Positions 28,670-37,213 of a stretch of DNA of 64,000 nucleotides are shown piece after piece. Origin of the DNA: Globisporangium splendens (Eukaryota > Oomycota > Peronosporomycetes > Pythiales > Pythiaceae). The stretch's first letter is position 1, and each line of letters opens with the position of its first letter. The translations under genes and the position numbers were made by a program. The stretch covers positions 62,001 through 126,000 of the forward strand of contig VFIW01000005.1 in the NCBI GenBank assembly GCA_006386115.1, read 5' to 3'. The notes beneath the pieces were generated by a model. That model did no database searches, was not told where the DNA came from, and saw only the letters and a program-made list of their open reading frames with translations.

Positions 28670-30205
28670 ATGACATCGAAGACCACCAAGCCACCTCGCT
28701 CGCGCTCATCGTCTGCTGTTGCGCGTTCTCGCTCGCGCTCGCGCTCATCGTCTGCTGTTGCGCGTTCTCGCTCGCGCTCGCGCTCTTCCACTGCTGCGCG
28801 TTCTCGCTCGCGCTCGCGCTCTTCCACTGTTGCGCGTTCTCGCTCGCGCTCGCGCTCTTCCATTGTCGCGCGCTCTCGTTCGCGCTCATCGTCTGCTGTT
28901 GCGCGCTCTCGCTCGCGCTCGCGCTCATCGTCTGCTGTTGCGCGTTCTCGCTCGCGCTCGCGCTCTTCCATTGTCGCGCGCTCTCGCTCGCGCTCATCGT
29001 CTGCTGTTGCGCGTTCTCGCTCGCGCTCGCGCTCTTCCACTGCTGGGCGTTCTCGCTCGCGCTCGCGCTCTTCCACTGTTGCGCCCTCTCGTTCGCGCTC
29101 TTCGTCTGCTGTTGCGCGCTCTCGTTCACGCTCGCGCTCTTCCACTGCTGCGCGCTCGCTCTCTCGCTCGTCGGCGCTTCTCTCTCTCACACCTCTGGTG
29201 GAGGGTCTCCAAGTTGGTGGCGTGACTGCTGTGCCGTCTTCCTCTCGCAGCGGTGTGACTCAATCCGGGGCTGTAATGTCACCGCATGCGCCTGCTTCGC
29301 AGGTGGCTGGGGGCATGAGACCGGTGAGGGTCGCACCCGAGCAGGAGGAGGGAGACACGCTGGTTGCTGCTGGTTTGGGTGATTCTTCGGAGGAGGAGGA
29401 GGAGGGGGAGCCTCGGCCGAAGCGACGACGCTTGCGCCGTGTTGATGAAGGCGACGAGCAGGAGGAGGAGAAGGAGGAGGAGTTCGAGGAGCATGTTGTT
29501 GCGCGGGTGTTGAATCGTCGTGGCGACGGCAGCTTGCGCGAGTACTTGATCCAGTGGGAGGACCAGTCGTCTGAGTGGATGGCTGTCGCTGATCTCGGCA
29601 ACTGCTTCGAGCTCTTGAAGGCGTACGACCGGTACCTCGAGGAGCATCCAGAGCGCAATGTGTCTTATGCCGAGTTCGTCAGCTCGGACCTCCCGTCCAT
29701 CCAGTTGATGGCTGACAGTCCGAAGGACGACTGTGCTCTCCACGCAGTACAAATGGCGTTTGAGCTGATGGGCGGCTTGGATAGGGATGTCGTAACGCTG
29801 AGGCGTCGGTCGGAGAAGTTTCTCCGTCGGATGACCCTCAGCGACTCTGGTCGGTTCGGCGGGTTGAAATACTCCCAGCTCGTGAAGTTTCTCCGCGAGG
29901 AAGTTCCTCACACCGGGTGGGGGATTAGCTTGGACGTTTTCAACAGGAACTGGTACAAGGGCAAGGGCTCCGGACCACTGGGGGTCGCGCAGCTGGCTTG
30001 GCGCACTGTTGATCCGATTGAAGATGGCGTTTACCTCGTGTACGCACTCAAGACCTCCCGACGCGGCCACTGCATCGCAATGAAGAAGGAGGGGGGGAAG
30101 ATGGTCGTGCGGGAGAATGGCGTAACCCAAGGCATCATGACCCAGACGTGGATCCGAAGCATCTGCACTGTTCGTCGGATCTTGCTCCGGTTTGGTGCAT
30201 GGTAG
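28670..30205 (+). CDS. SR-rich, chromodomain and putative thiol-peptidase protein carried opposite to the LINE
   Basis: 511 codons, uninterrupted. Residues about 10-165 are an Arg/Ser repeat. Residues about 220-270 are acidic with a basic PKRRRLRR patch. Residues about 273-325 look like a chromodomain (VVARVLNRRGDGSLREYLIQWEDQSSEWM). The C-terminal 170 residues hold DDCALHAVQMAF (Cys355), RRGHCIAMKK (His467) and VVRENG (Asn483), in the Cys-His-Asn order and spacing of papain-fold peptidases. The peptidase call is an inference from motif order, not a family match. The ORF lies within the LINE target duplications and is convergent with ORF2. It could instead be an older gene carried along. Confidence 0.7.
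   Translation: MTSKTTKPPRSRSSSAVARSRSRSRSSSAVARSRSRSRSSTAARSRSRSRSSTVARSRSRSRSSIVARSRSRSSSAVARSRSRSRSSSAVARSRSRSRSSIVARSRSRSSSAVARSRSRSRSSTAGRSRSRSRSSTVAPSRSRSSSAVARSRSRSRSSTAARSLSRSSALLSLTPLVEGLQVGGVTAVPSSSRSGVTQSGAVMSPHAPASQVAGGMRPVRVAPEQEEGDTLVAAGLGDSSEEEEEGEPRPKRRRLRRVDEGDEQEEEKEEEFEEHVVARVLNRRGDGSLREYLIQWEDQSSEWMAVADLGNCFELLKAYDRYLEEHPERNVSYAEFVSSDLPSIQLMADSPKDDCALHAVQMAFELMGGLDRDVVTLRRRSEKFLRRMTLSDSGRFGGLKYSQLVKFLREEVPHTGWGISLDVFNRNWYKGKGSGPLGVAQLAWRTVDPIEDGVYLVYALKTSRRGHCIAMKKEGGKMVVRENGVTQGIMTQTWIRSICTVRRILLRFGAW
28713..29157. repeat. Tandem 33-39-bp repeats encoding Arg-Ser dipeptides
   Basis: About a dozen units of the type GCGTTCTCGCTCGCGCTCGC followed by TCTTCCACTGCT or TCATCGTCTGCTGTT. 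Unit lengths are multiples of three, so the frame is kept. The complementary strand is also fully open here (186 codons, Glu-Arg-rich), a by-product of the repeat. Confidence 0.85.
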
Positions 30206-30314
30206 GTCGTGTAGCGACGAGTCTTTTTGCATATCCCTCAAGTTTCGGGTTTTCAAGTGACAGCACATTGAAAAAGCTTGATTGAACCTCCACGTCGCTT
30301 GTGCGTTCCGGGCG

Positions 30315-33137
30315 TTACACTTCACGGTGACGGACACTCAGCGCAGTTGGGTTCTTTTCCATAAATTCTTTGAATCCTTGGTGTTGTGTCATCTTGGTGA
30401 GGATTGCTTGTTGAGCCGTCTGTTGGTCAGCGTCGTATCGGCGTCGGAGGCTGTGTCTGAAGTGTGCGCTCGCTGTCGCAAAGATGATCGTCATCGCAGG
30501 AATCGCCGGGGTCGGCTGTCTTCCGTCGAACGAGCATCGGTTGCGATCCGACCAGAGGAAGTGGAGTGTCACCGCGCGTAGCGTGTGCCACATGTCGTAC
30601 ACAATGCCCTCGCTATCTACCCACTCGACACACACGTTCGGATTCTTCCCGAGCGCGACACTCAGCCAAGTCGGCCTCGATCGGATGAGCGGGGCCATGA
30701 GTTGACCGATGTGCTCCCAGAGCTGGGAGGCAAGCACACACTCGAAGAATAAGTGCTGCTCCGTCTCGATTGCAATGCATCCGTCGCGAACACAGCGTTG
30801 GATGCCAGGATGTGACGCCTCCAGAAACCAGAACCGCGAGCGCACCGGCAGAAGACGGAACGCGAGGCGGAACTGCAGGTCTTCGAACACGGGCAGCAAG
30901 ATATTGCGCAGGTGCTTGGAGTACTTGACGAATGCCTTGATCTGCCCGTCGCCTACTCGCTGGGAGTGTATCGTCATCGGATGCGGCTTTGTCGGTGTCG
31001 TTGGCGTCCACACCACGCGGAGAAGCGCCGACCTTGGGATCGCTGGGACCAAGCACGTCTTCACCCCATTCTTGCAGCCGAGATGCGGCAGCAGTCGTCT
31101 CACACCACCAGGTGGCTGTAGAACTAGCTGCGCCGCACCAAGTCGCTCGACGATCTGAGTCGCTTCCTTGTGCAGAGCTCGCAGCCATTTCACCTGTTGT
31201 CCAGGCGTGACAGACGCGAGCGTGAAGTCCATGTGACGCTGGACGAAGTCCTGCTGGGATGGCCAAGCACAACCTTCGCTCATGAAGTCGGCGAGCGACC
31301 GCACTCCGAAGACTCTTGACACGTGCAGTCTGAAACTCCGTTGGGGTTCAACCACCATCCCGATGCACCGGCGGTGCGCCGCACTGGTGCTGGATCGTGT
31401 TCTTTGCTCAAAGTGGAGTTCCGCGTCCGAGTGGAACCAGATCGGCTGCCGAAGACCGTACCAAGCGCGCTCGTCCGAGGGAAGGTCGTGCCAATTGATC
31501 TCCCAGCGAATCTTGTACCACCAGACCCAAGTCGCTCGCCACCACGCCGAAGTCAGTCTCCACTTGATCATGTCTCCATGTCGGAGCGGAGAGATCGTGA
31601 GGAAGTCGAGTGTTTTGCAGCCGCCAGTGCGAGGAAGAACGAGCTTGAGCAGCTCCGTGCTCGCTGTCGTCCAGTTCCGCACACCATCTGCAGTCGCAGC
31701 TCGCATGAACTGCAGTACAAGCTGAAGACGTTGCCGCTTGAGGTGTGCTTCCAGGCTTGGGATCTGCAGTCCACCGTCACTCCGTTGTTGATACAAGAAC
31801 TCGCGAGGGATGAGCTGGATGTGCGATGCGTCGCGGTCGTGCTTCCGACTCAGCACGAACCGGTTCAGCATCGACTGCCACCTCCTCACGACTGCCAGGG
31901 GGATCGACACGTGTTGTGTGTAATGCCACAGCCGGGAGAGCACCATCGTTTGAGCTACCAAGAGCCGGCCACGAAGCGTTCTCGCACGTCGGTACCAAGC
32001 CTTGAAGCCGTCATAGAAGCGCTGCTCGAGGAACTCGACGATGTTGTCGTCCATGGGTGATTGGCTGAACGGGATGCCGAGGTACTTGACCGTCTCCGTG
32101 CGACCGAGCACTTGCACTCCGGGGAGCAGCGGGCAGTCTTGGTTGCGGTTGAGCGCCAGCAGCATCGACTTGGACAGGTTGAGCTTCGCGCCGGAGCCTC
32201 TGCAGTACTCTTCCACGAGTCCTAGCTGCGCCTGCAGGTTTGCAATCGAGCTGCCCAGGAGAGTCGAGTCGTCCGCGAAGAACGTGCTCGTGGCGGTGTG
32301 GTCTGCGTTCAGACACACTCCATACTCTTCGTGGGACCGCAGCAGGTTGCCGAGCGGCTCGATGGTCAAGACGAAGAGCAGCGCGGACAACGGATCGCCT
32401 TGCTTCACTCCTCGCGTCGGATGTAGCGCGGGTTGGATGTTCTGGTTGATGAGAAGATGCGCTTGCGGGTCAGTATACAGGAGCTTTATCCACTGAGTAA
32501 ACTCCGAGCCGAACCCCATTCGCTCGAGCAGCCGGAACATGTAGTCCCAGTTGACTCGGTCGAACGCCTTCTCGAAGTCCAAGAACAGCGCGTACGCTTC
32601 TTCATCCAGGCTGGTCACCAAGTCTTGCAGATCCGCGAGGAACCGAACGTGGTGGTGAATCGAGCGACCTTTGACGAAGCCCTTTTGGTCGGGGTGGATC
32701 AAGTCGAGGATCACTTGTTGCAGTCGGTACGTCAGCGCCTTCGACAGCACCTTCACATCGACCTGCACGAGTGCGATGGGTCGGTAGTTGCCAGGCTGCG
32801 CTCGCGAACCCTTCTTGTGCATCAGCACCACTGCCGACTTGCGTTGAGATGGAAGCAGCACGCCGCGTCGAAGCCGATCGTTGAACACGATGCTCAAGCA
32901 CTCGCCAAACACGTCCGGAGCGACCTGGTAGAAACCAGCCGTCAATCCGTCCATGCCTGGTGCCGACGTTGCCTTCATGTGGCGGATCGCGCTTGCCATA
33001 TCTGCAGCGGTGACCGGCGCATCCAGGATGGCACGGTCAATTTCCGAAACGAAGCGTACGACCGAGTCGAGAAGCTTGTGTTGCATGGCGTCGTCGGGTG
33101 GAGGAGCTCTTCCTGCTGGACTATCGGGGTCTCCCAT
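30315..33137 (-). CDS. LINE ORF2, reverse transcriptase and C-terminal part
   Basis: 940 codons. RT motifs: SAPGMDGLTAGFYQ, NYRPIALVQVDVKVLSKAL, DQKGFVKGRSIHHHV, LFLDFEKAFDRVNWDYM (catalytic Asp), RGVKQGDPLSALLF, STFFADDSTLL (catalytic box F-A-D-D) and KYLGIPF. A zf-RVT-like module (RLLPVRSRFWF to CIAIETEQHLFFEC) lies near the C-terminus. It is joined to the endonuclease by a one-base frame change near 33,137-33,145. Architecture (AP endonuclease, RT, zf-RVT, separate ORF1) fits the L1/Tx1 group. Confidence 0.9.
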   Translation of the reverse strand: MGDPDSPAGRAPPPDDAMQHKLLDSVVRFVSEIDRAILDAPVTAADMASAIRHMKATSAPGMDGLTAGFYQVAPDVFGECLSIVFNDRLRRGVLLPSQRKSAVVLMHKKGSRAQPGNYRPIALVQVDVKVLSKALTYRLQQVILDLIHPDQKGFVKGRSIHHHVRFLADLQDLVTSLDEEAYALFLDFEKAFDRVNWDYMFRLLERMGFGSEFTQWIKLLYTDPQAHLLINQNIQPALHPTRGVKQGDPLSALLFVLTIEPLGNLLRSHEEYGVCLNADHTATSTFFADDSTLLGSSIANLQAQLGLVEEYCRGSGAKLNLSKSMLLALNRNQDCPLLPGVQVLGRTETVKYLGIPFSQSPMDDNIVEFLEQRFYDGFKAWYRRARTLRGRLLVAQTMVLSRLWHYTQHVSIPLAVVRRWQSMLNRFVLSRKHDRDASHIQLIPREFLYQQRSDGGLQIPSLEAHLKRQRLQLVLQFMRAATADGVRNWTTASTELLKLVLPRTGGCKTLDFLTISPLRHGDMIKWRLTSAWWRATWVWWYKIRWEINWHDLPSDERAWYGLRQPIWFHSDAELHFEQRTRSSTSAAHRRCIGMVVEPQRSFRLHVSRVFGVRSLADFMSEGCAWPSQQDFVQRHMDFTLASVTPGQQVKWLRALHKEATQIVERLGAAQLVLQPPGGVRRLLPHLGCKNGVKTCLVPAIPRSALLRVVWTPTTPTKPHPMTIHSQRVGDGQIKAFVKYSKHLRNILLPVFEDLQFRLAFRLLPVRSRFWFLEASHPGIQRCVRDGCIAIETEQHLFFECVLASQLWEHIGQLMAPLIRSRPTWLSVALGKNPNVCVEWVDSEGIVYDMWHTLRAVTLHFLWSDRNRCSFDGRQPTPAIPAMTIIFATASAHFRHSLRRRYDADQQTAQQAILTKMTQHQGFKEFMEKNPTALSVRHREV

Positions 33138-34468
33138 CTCGGACCCCAGTGTTCCAGGAAGCGGAGAGAGATCTCGTGAGGGTTTGTTGAGACACTTCCA
33201 CTCGGTGTCATCACCTCCTCGATCGAGACCCTTCGCAAGCTCGTGTCCAGCGGACGGAAGAAGTGCTTGGTCGACTTTTCGGAGTTGGCCGCTTGGAAGT
33301 CGAACGCAGTGTCCTGGTTGAATTGGCTCGTCCTCGTGACCGTCTCCTTGTAGTTACGCATGGCTTCGTCGAACAGTTCTCGGGACGAGTCACCCGAAGA
33401 CACGCGGTAACGGGCGGCAGCCTGGTCGAGCGCGATTCTCGCCTCCTCGACAGCCTGCGAGTCTTGTTGCCGCAGCTTCTTCTGGACGTCTTGCAGCTGG
33501 GTCTTGATGCTCGCCTTCCACTGCTCCCAGACATTGCCAGGGTTGGTCGCGGCGCACAGCTTCTCCAGAACGATGTCTGCTTCTCGCTCGATCGCTGATA
33601 CTACGACTGGATACTCCAGCAGGTAGCGCGGAAACTTCCAGTACCCTCGACCGTGCATCTGGGAGCCCGACCGGAAGCTCACACTGTGTGCGAGGTGGTC
33701 GCCAGCATGCTTCGGCAGGAAGTACTTGGAGTCGTCGTAGAAGCGCCCGTAGAAGTCCTCCGACAGCAAGATGTAGTCGAGTCGGTTCTTCCGAGGAAGG
33801 GGACCAGTGAAGACTCGCTTGGTGTCGTAGTGGATCCGCCATGCATCGACCACACCGAGTTTCGCCAACCACTCGAGGCAGCTGGATCGACCGGGGTCGT
33901 AGCGCAAGTCGGGGGAGGAGGAGTCGAGTCTCGGGTCCAGCGGGGTGTTCAGATCTCCCAACACGAAGTGCGTCGCTTGATCCTCGAATCCCTCGGTGTC
34001 CAGACTCGAGAAGAATTGTTGCTTTTCGTGTCTGTCGACCGGCGCGTACACGTTGTGGATGTAGATGGGAGCACACTCGACCATCACCTTCACGACGAGA
34101 TAGCGACCAGACACCGACAGACTGGGAAGTTCAACAGCCGTGTCAAAGCCAGGGAAGTCGGAGCGGAGCACCGTGAGTACTCCATTGCTCCTTCTTCGCG
34201 TGGGTCGATGCAGCTGCGTGTTGGGATCGTCCACGAAGACTCGGTGCTTGAAGCTCGAGTCGAGGTGGAACTTGAAATTGGAAAGATGGGTGCTGTCCCC
34301 GAACTTGGTTTCTTGGACGCACGCCATTGAATACATGGAGAGCATGTTCTCGATAAATAGGTGACCGTTCTTCTTGATGCCGTTGGTGTTCACGGTCAAA
34401 ACACTAACGTTGCTCCATGAGGTGGAAGCCACTGATGGTTTAGCACCGAGTGGCCAGACCGCCCGCAA
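32975..34468 (-). CDS. LINE ORF2, AP-type endonuclease part
   Basis: 497 codons, of which those before about 33,140 are real. Motifs: SVLTVNTNGIKKN, ACVQETKFGD (catalytic Glu), YIHNVYAPVD, FVLGDLNTPLDP (Asp/Asn pair), RLDYILLSED and a final HAGDHLAHSVSF (SDH-like). It overlaps the end of ORF1 by 29 nt in another frame and has no ATG near its start, so translation would need frameshifting or reinitiation. The frame changes into RT near 33,140: either a 1-nt lesion in this copy or sequence error. Confidence 0.88.
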   Translation of the reverse strand: MRAVWPLGAKPSVASTSWSNVSVLTVNTNGIKKNGHLFIENMLSMYSMACVQETKFGDSTHLSNFKFHLDSSFKHRVFVDDPNTQLHRPTRRRSNGVLTVLRSDFPGFDTAVELPSLSVSGRYLVVKVMVECAPIYIHNVYAPVDRHEKQQFFSSLDTEGFEDQATHFVLGDLNTPLDPRLDSSSPDLRYDPGRSSCLEWLAKLGVVDAWRIHYDTKRVFTGPLPRKNRLDYILLSEDFYGRFYDDSKYFLPKHAGDHLAHSVSFRSGSQMHGRGYWKFPRYLLEYPVVVSAIEREADIVLEKLCAATNPGNVWEQWKASIKTQLQDVQKKLRQQDSQAVEEARIALDQAAARYRVSSGDSSRELFDEAMRNYKETVTRTSQFNQDTAFDFQAANSEKSTKHFFRPLDTSLRRVSIEEVMTPSGSVSTNPHEISLRFLEHWGPRWETPIVQQEELLHPTTPCNTSFSTRSYASFRKLTVPSWMRRSPLQIWQARSAT

Positions 34469-37094
34469 CCATCACCACATTGCCGTCCACGACTTGGAGC
34501 TTGAGCACCGAGGAGTCGTCCGGGTAGCACCCGTCAAGCTTCTGGAGCGATTCAAGATCTTCCAACAAACGACCTTGCCACTGTACTTCGCTCCATTGCT
34601 GCATGCAGAACGAGCCGAGGTCCGACCGCAGGAGCCGAAGGAGAGTGTTCGGGTGGAGAAGTCGCGTGTGGTGCGCTGGGATCCACTCGACCGGCTGGCC
34701 AGTGAGGTACTGGATCCAGTGGTCGTTGCTGAAGATCGTCGGCGCGATCGACATGAGCATGAGCTCGAATATACCAAGAGCTTTGGTCGCGCGAGAGAGC
34801 TCGGTAATCGAAGAGGACGATGTCCACCACTTCGCGCACGTCTTGATGATCTCGCTGCGCTTGGGCGGGACCGTCGAGCCCATGAGCTTCTTCCACTTCG
34901 CGCTGAATGTCGTGTCGTCGCCGGGTTGCGTCGCACAGAAGACGCGGTTGATCACGTGCAGCTGTGCGAGATCACCGATCTCCTGCCCGCTTCCAGCCAT
35001 CTTCAGCGCCAGTGCGCTGTTGAAGGCGAGCGGGCACTCGACCGCTTTCTTCATGATGTGGTCAGGGTTCGTAGCGTTCTCAAGAAGCTTGCACACTCCG
35101 TTGACCTTTTTGTCCGCTTCCGCGAGACGATCAGGGATGACGTTGAGAAGCGCCGTGTTCTCGTCGTTGAGCATTGCTTCCGTCACCTCGATGACGGGCG
35201 ATGCCTTGGACGCCTTCTTGATCTTCGTGTGGTGCTTCTCGACGAAGAAAGCAGATTCGGTCGAGGTCTTCACCGCGTCTGGACGCTTCACATCGACGGG
35301 AGCAACATGGTATCGAACGCCGTACTTCTTGTCAGCAGTCACGTTCTTCGACTCGAACGTGACCTCCATCAACTGAAGCACTTGGAAGTAGTTGGCGGTG
35401 GCGACACCATCGAGAGGCTGCGACTGCTGCTTGACCATGAGGTTGGAGAAGTCGACTTCGTTGCGCGAGCGCTTCTTCTTGTTCGAGACGGTTTTGAAGC
35501 CGTCGTCGGGTCCGTTGGTCAGCAAGAGGGGCTTCTTCGGAGCCTTGGGGCTGCTGGGTGGAGTGATCTTGCCATTCGAGTCGTTGAACGTCGAGATCGA
35601 GAGCGCGTCGTCGGACTTGGCTGGCAGGTTGGAGAGCTGGTTGGCAGCAGGAGACTGGCCATGCTGAGCTCCTTGCTGGAGCTGGGCTTCCCGGTTCTTC
35701 GCTTCCTCAACTGCCTTCTGCAGCGAGGTTTGCTTTGGCATCGTCGTCGGGCCCGCGGCTTGCGCGTACGTCGCTGGACGCTGCTGTTGCTGTTGTTGCG
35801 ACGCTGGTTCAGACGGAGGGAAAACACTCTCAGGCGTGCCAAGGTCGAGACCGTGGTGCGAACGGTAGCCGAACGGCAGTCGCTCGGACTGGTACGGCGC
35901 GTTCTTGCCGTGCGCGGGATGGAGCTTGTTGTCAAAGAGCACTTGATCGCAGACGGAGCCGTTGAACATCAGCGCGCTTGGACACGAGTTCGACAGGAAG
36001 TAGACACGCCACGTCGCGGACGTGATGCCGGTCACAAGGTTCACTTCGCGGAACGTGTCGTACACGGGCTTGCACCCTAGCAGGAACAAGCGCTGCAGGA
36101 TGAGGTCCGTGTTCGTGTCGGAATCCACGTTAGCGATGTCGATGAAGTACTTCGCGCTCAGGACGTCGAACTCCTTGAACATGAAGACGCCACCGAGGAT
36201 GTTCACTTGCGTGCGCTCCAGGAGGAGACACGCTTCCTTCGACTTGACCTTGACGCGCAGGTTGCCACCGGGGAGCTTGGAGACTTGGCCGATCTCGTAG
36301 GTCGTGTACAGACGCTCGAGGACTTCACTTCCGTGGCTCTTGCCGGACAACGACGCCATGATCTTCTGAAGCGGAGTCTTCGCGAAGGTCCGTCCAGTGT
36401 CGATCACCATGTCGTATCTGGCGCGCGGCAGTGCATACGGACGCGCTTGCTCCATGCGAGACGCGATGAACGACCAGTCACCGCCAGCGGCGTACTGACG
36501 CTCAATCGCTTCGATGTCGCAGGCTAGAGGCTTTGGGGTCTCCACGCGACGGCGCGCAGCTGCAGCTTCGGCGTGGTCGCGCCGGAGGTGTTCTTGCTGC
36601 GAGAGCACGTCCGCCATCGTCGGACGCGGGTCTACGCGAGGAAGCGAGGCGGCGTCAGGCGCTTGCGGGGGCCCCATCGACTCGTCATCGGAAGGCGAAT
36701 CGGGCGCAGCGGGTGGGAGGATCGACCCGCCATCAAGCGCAGGCGAATTGGACGGCGAGTCAGGAACGGCAGGCGGTGCGCTCATATGCACATCAAGTCC
36801 ATCGTCACTCGATCCCGTCGGCGCAGAGGCCGGGAGAGAAGGCGACGCGGAAGCCGGTGGCGACGGAGGCGCAGCAGAGGGAGGGGACATGAGAACGCGT
36901 GGCGTGGTGCCCGGAGAGCCACCCATCGGAGATTCGGATCGCTCCAAATTTTTCAAGGGGGATGGGCCGACCTTGGAACCAGGCTGGATACTGGGTGCGG
37001 ACCCCGAATCTTGGCTAGGTGCGACACGTGGAGGCACGACAGGCGGAGACGAGGGGACGACGAGAGGAGCAGCGGCGGCAGTCGGAGGTTCCAT
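34440..37094 (-). CDS. LINE ORF1 protein (RNA-binding)
   Basis: 884 codons from MEPPTAAAAPLVVPSSPP. The N-terminal 180 residues are Pro/Ser/Ala-rich and acidic. Residues about 200-370 contain an RRM-like region (GGVFMFKEFDVLSAKYFIDI, then ATWRVYFLSN) of the kind found in L1/Tx1 ORF1 proteins. A Gln-rich linker, a Lys-rich stretch (NKKKRSRNEVDF) and a helical C-terminal domain (KRSEIIKTCAKWWTSSSSIT) follow. It is uninterrupted, ending TAG at 34,440. Its role is presumably nucleic-acid binding in the RNP; no Cys/His knuckle is seen. Confidence 0.82.
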   Translation of the reverse strand: MEPPTAAAAPLVVPSSPPVVPPRVAPSQDSGSAPSIQPGSKVGPSPLKNLERSESPMGGSPGTTPRVLMSPPSAAPPSPPASASPSLPASAPTGSSDDGLDVHMSAPPAVPDSPSNSPALDGGSILPPAAPDSPSDDESMGPPQAPDAASLPRVDPRPTMADVLSQQEHLRRDHAEAAAARRRVETPKPLACDIEAIERQYAAGGDWSFIASRMEQARPYALPRARYDMVIDTGRTFAKTPLQKIMASLSGKSHGSEVLERLYTTYEIGQVSKLPGGNLRVKVKSKEACLLLERTQVNILGGVFMFKEFDVLSAKYFIDIANVDSDTNTDLILQRLFLLGCKPVYDTFREVNLVTGITSATWRVYFLSNSCPSALMFNGSVCDQVLFDNKLHPAHGKNAPYQSERLPFGYRSHHGLDLGTPESVFPPSEPASQQQQQQRPATYAQAAGPTTMPKQTSLQKAVEEAKNREAQLQQGAQHGQSPAANQLSNLPAKSDDALSISTFNDSNGKITPPSSPKAPKKPLLLTNGPDDGFKTVSNKKKRSRNEVDFSNLMVKQQSQPLDGVATANYFQVLQLMEVTFESKNVTADKKYGVRYHVAPVDVKRPDAVKTSTESAFFVEKHHTKIKKASKASPVIEVTEAMLNDENTALLNVIPDRLAEADKKVNGVCKLLENATNPDHIMKKAVECPLAFNSALALKMAGSGQEIGDLAQLHVINRVFCATQPGDDTTFSAKWKKLMGSTVPPKRSEIIKTCAKWWTSSSSITELSRATKALGIFELMLMSIAPTIFSNDHWIQYLTGQPVEWIPAHHTRLLHPNTLLRLLRSDLGSFCMQQWSEVQWQGRLLEDLESLQKLDGCYPDDSSVLKLQVVDGNVVMVAGGLATRC

Positions 37095-37178
37095 GGGGAT
37101 GGTCGAGAGGGCGGCGGTAGCGGCGGGAGGGGTTCTTCTGGAAGTCGACTTGAGGGGTTGCCGGCAAATTGAGTAGTA

Positions 37179-37191
37179 AACCGGGAACTCA
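37179..37191. repeat. 13-bp target site duplication, right copy (LINE)
   Basis: AACCGGGAACTCA, identical to 28,387-28,399. The LTR of element B resumes with TGTAATGGG at 37,192. Confidence 0.88.
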
Positions 37192-37213
37192 TGTAATGGG
37201 AGGCCCCATTACA
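37192..37213 (-). repeat. LTR of element B, terminal 22 bp
   Basis: TGTAATGGGAGGCCCCATTACA completes the LTR that started at 28,035; the matching ends of LTR A1 and A2 read ATAATGGGAGACCCCATTACA or very similar. It marks the right edge of the nested transposon block. Confidence 0.8.

Larger units (their letters stand above)
28400..37178 (-). mobile_element. Non-LTR retrotransposon (L1/Tx1-like LINE), 8.8 kb, with opposite-strand ORF
   Basis: It is bounded by a 13-bp target duplication. The minus strand carries ORF1 (884 codons), then an AP-type endonuclease, RT and a C-terminal zinc-finger region (ORF2). Between ORF2 and the 3' end (28,400-30,314) the plus strand carries a 511-codon ORF. No poly(A) tail is visible at the 3' end, which reads ...CAACCTTTAAAC. 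Bases 28,400-28,669 hold no gene and would be both the LINE 3' end and the upstream region of the plus-strand ORF. Confidence 0.88.

Noticed and set aside
28630..29190. Minus-strand 186-codon Glu-Arg-rich ORF
   Set aside because: It is the complement of the triplet-based SR repeat; the plus strand continues into a globular domain while the minus frame ends at the repeat border.
34374..36080. Plus-strand 568-codon ORF
   Set aside because: Antisense shadow of LINE ORF1, rich in Arg/Leu/Val as expected from the complement; no motif of its own.
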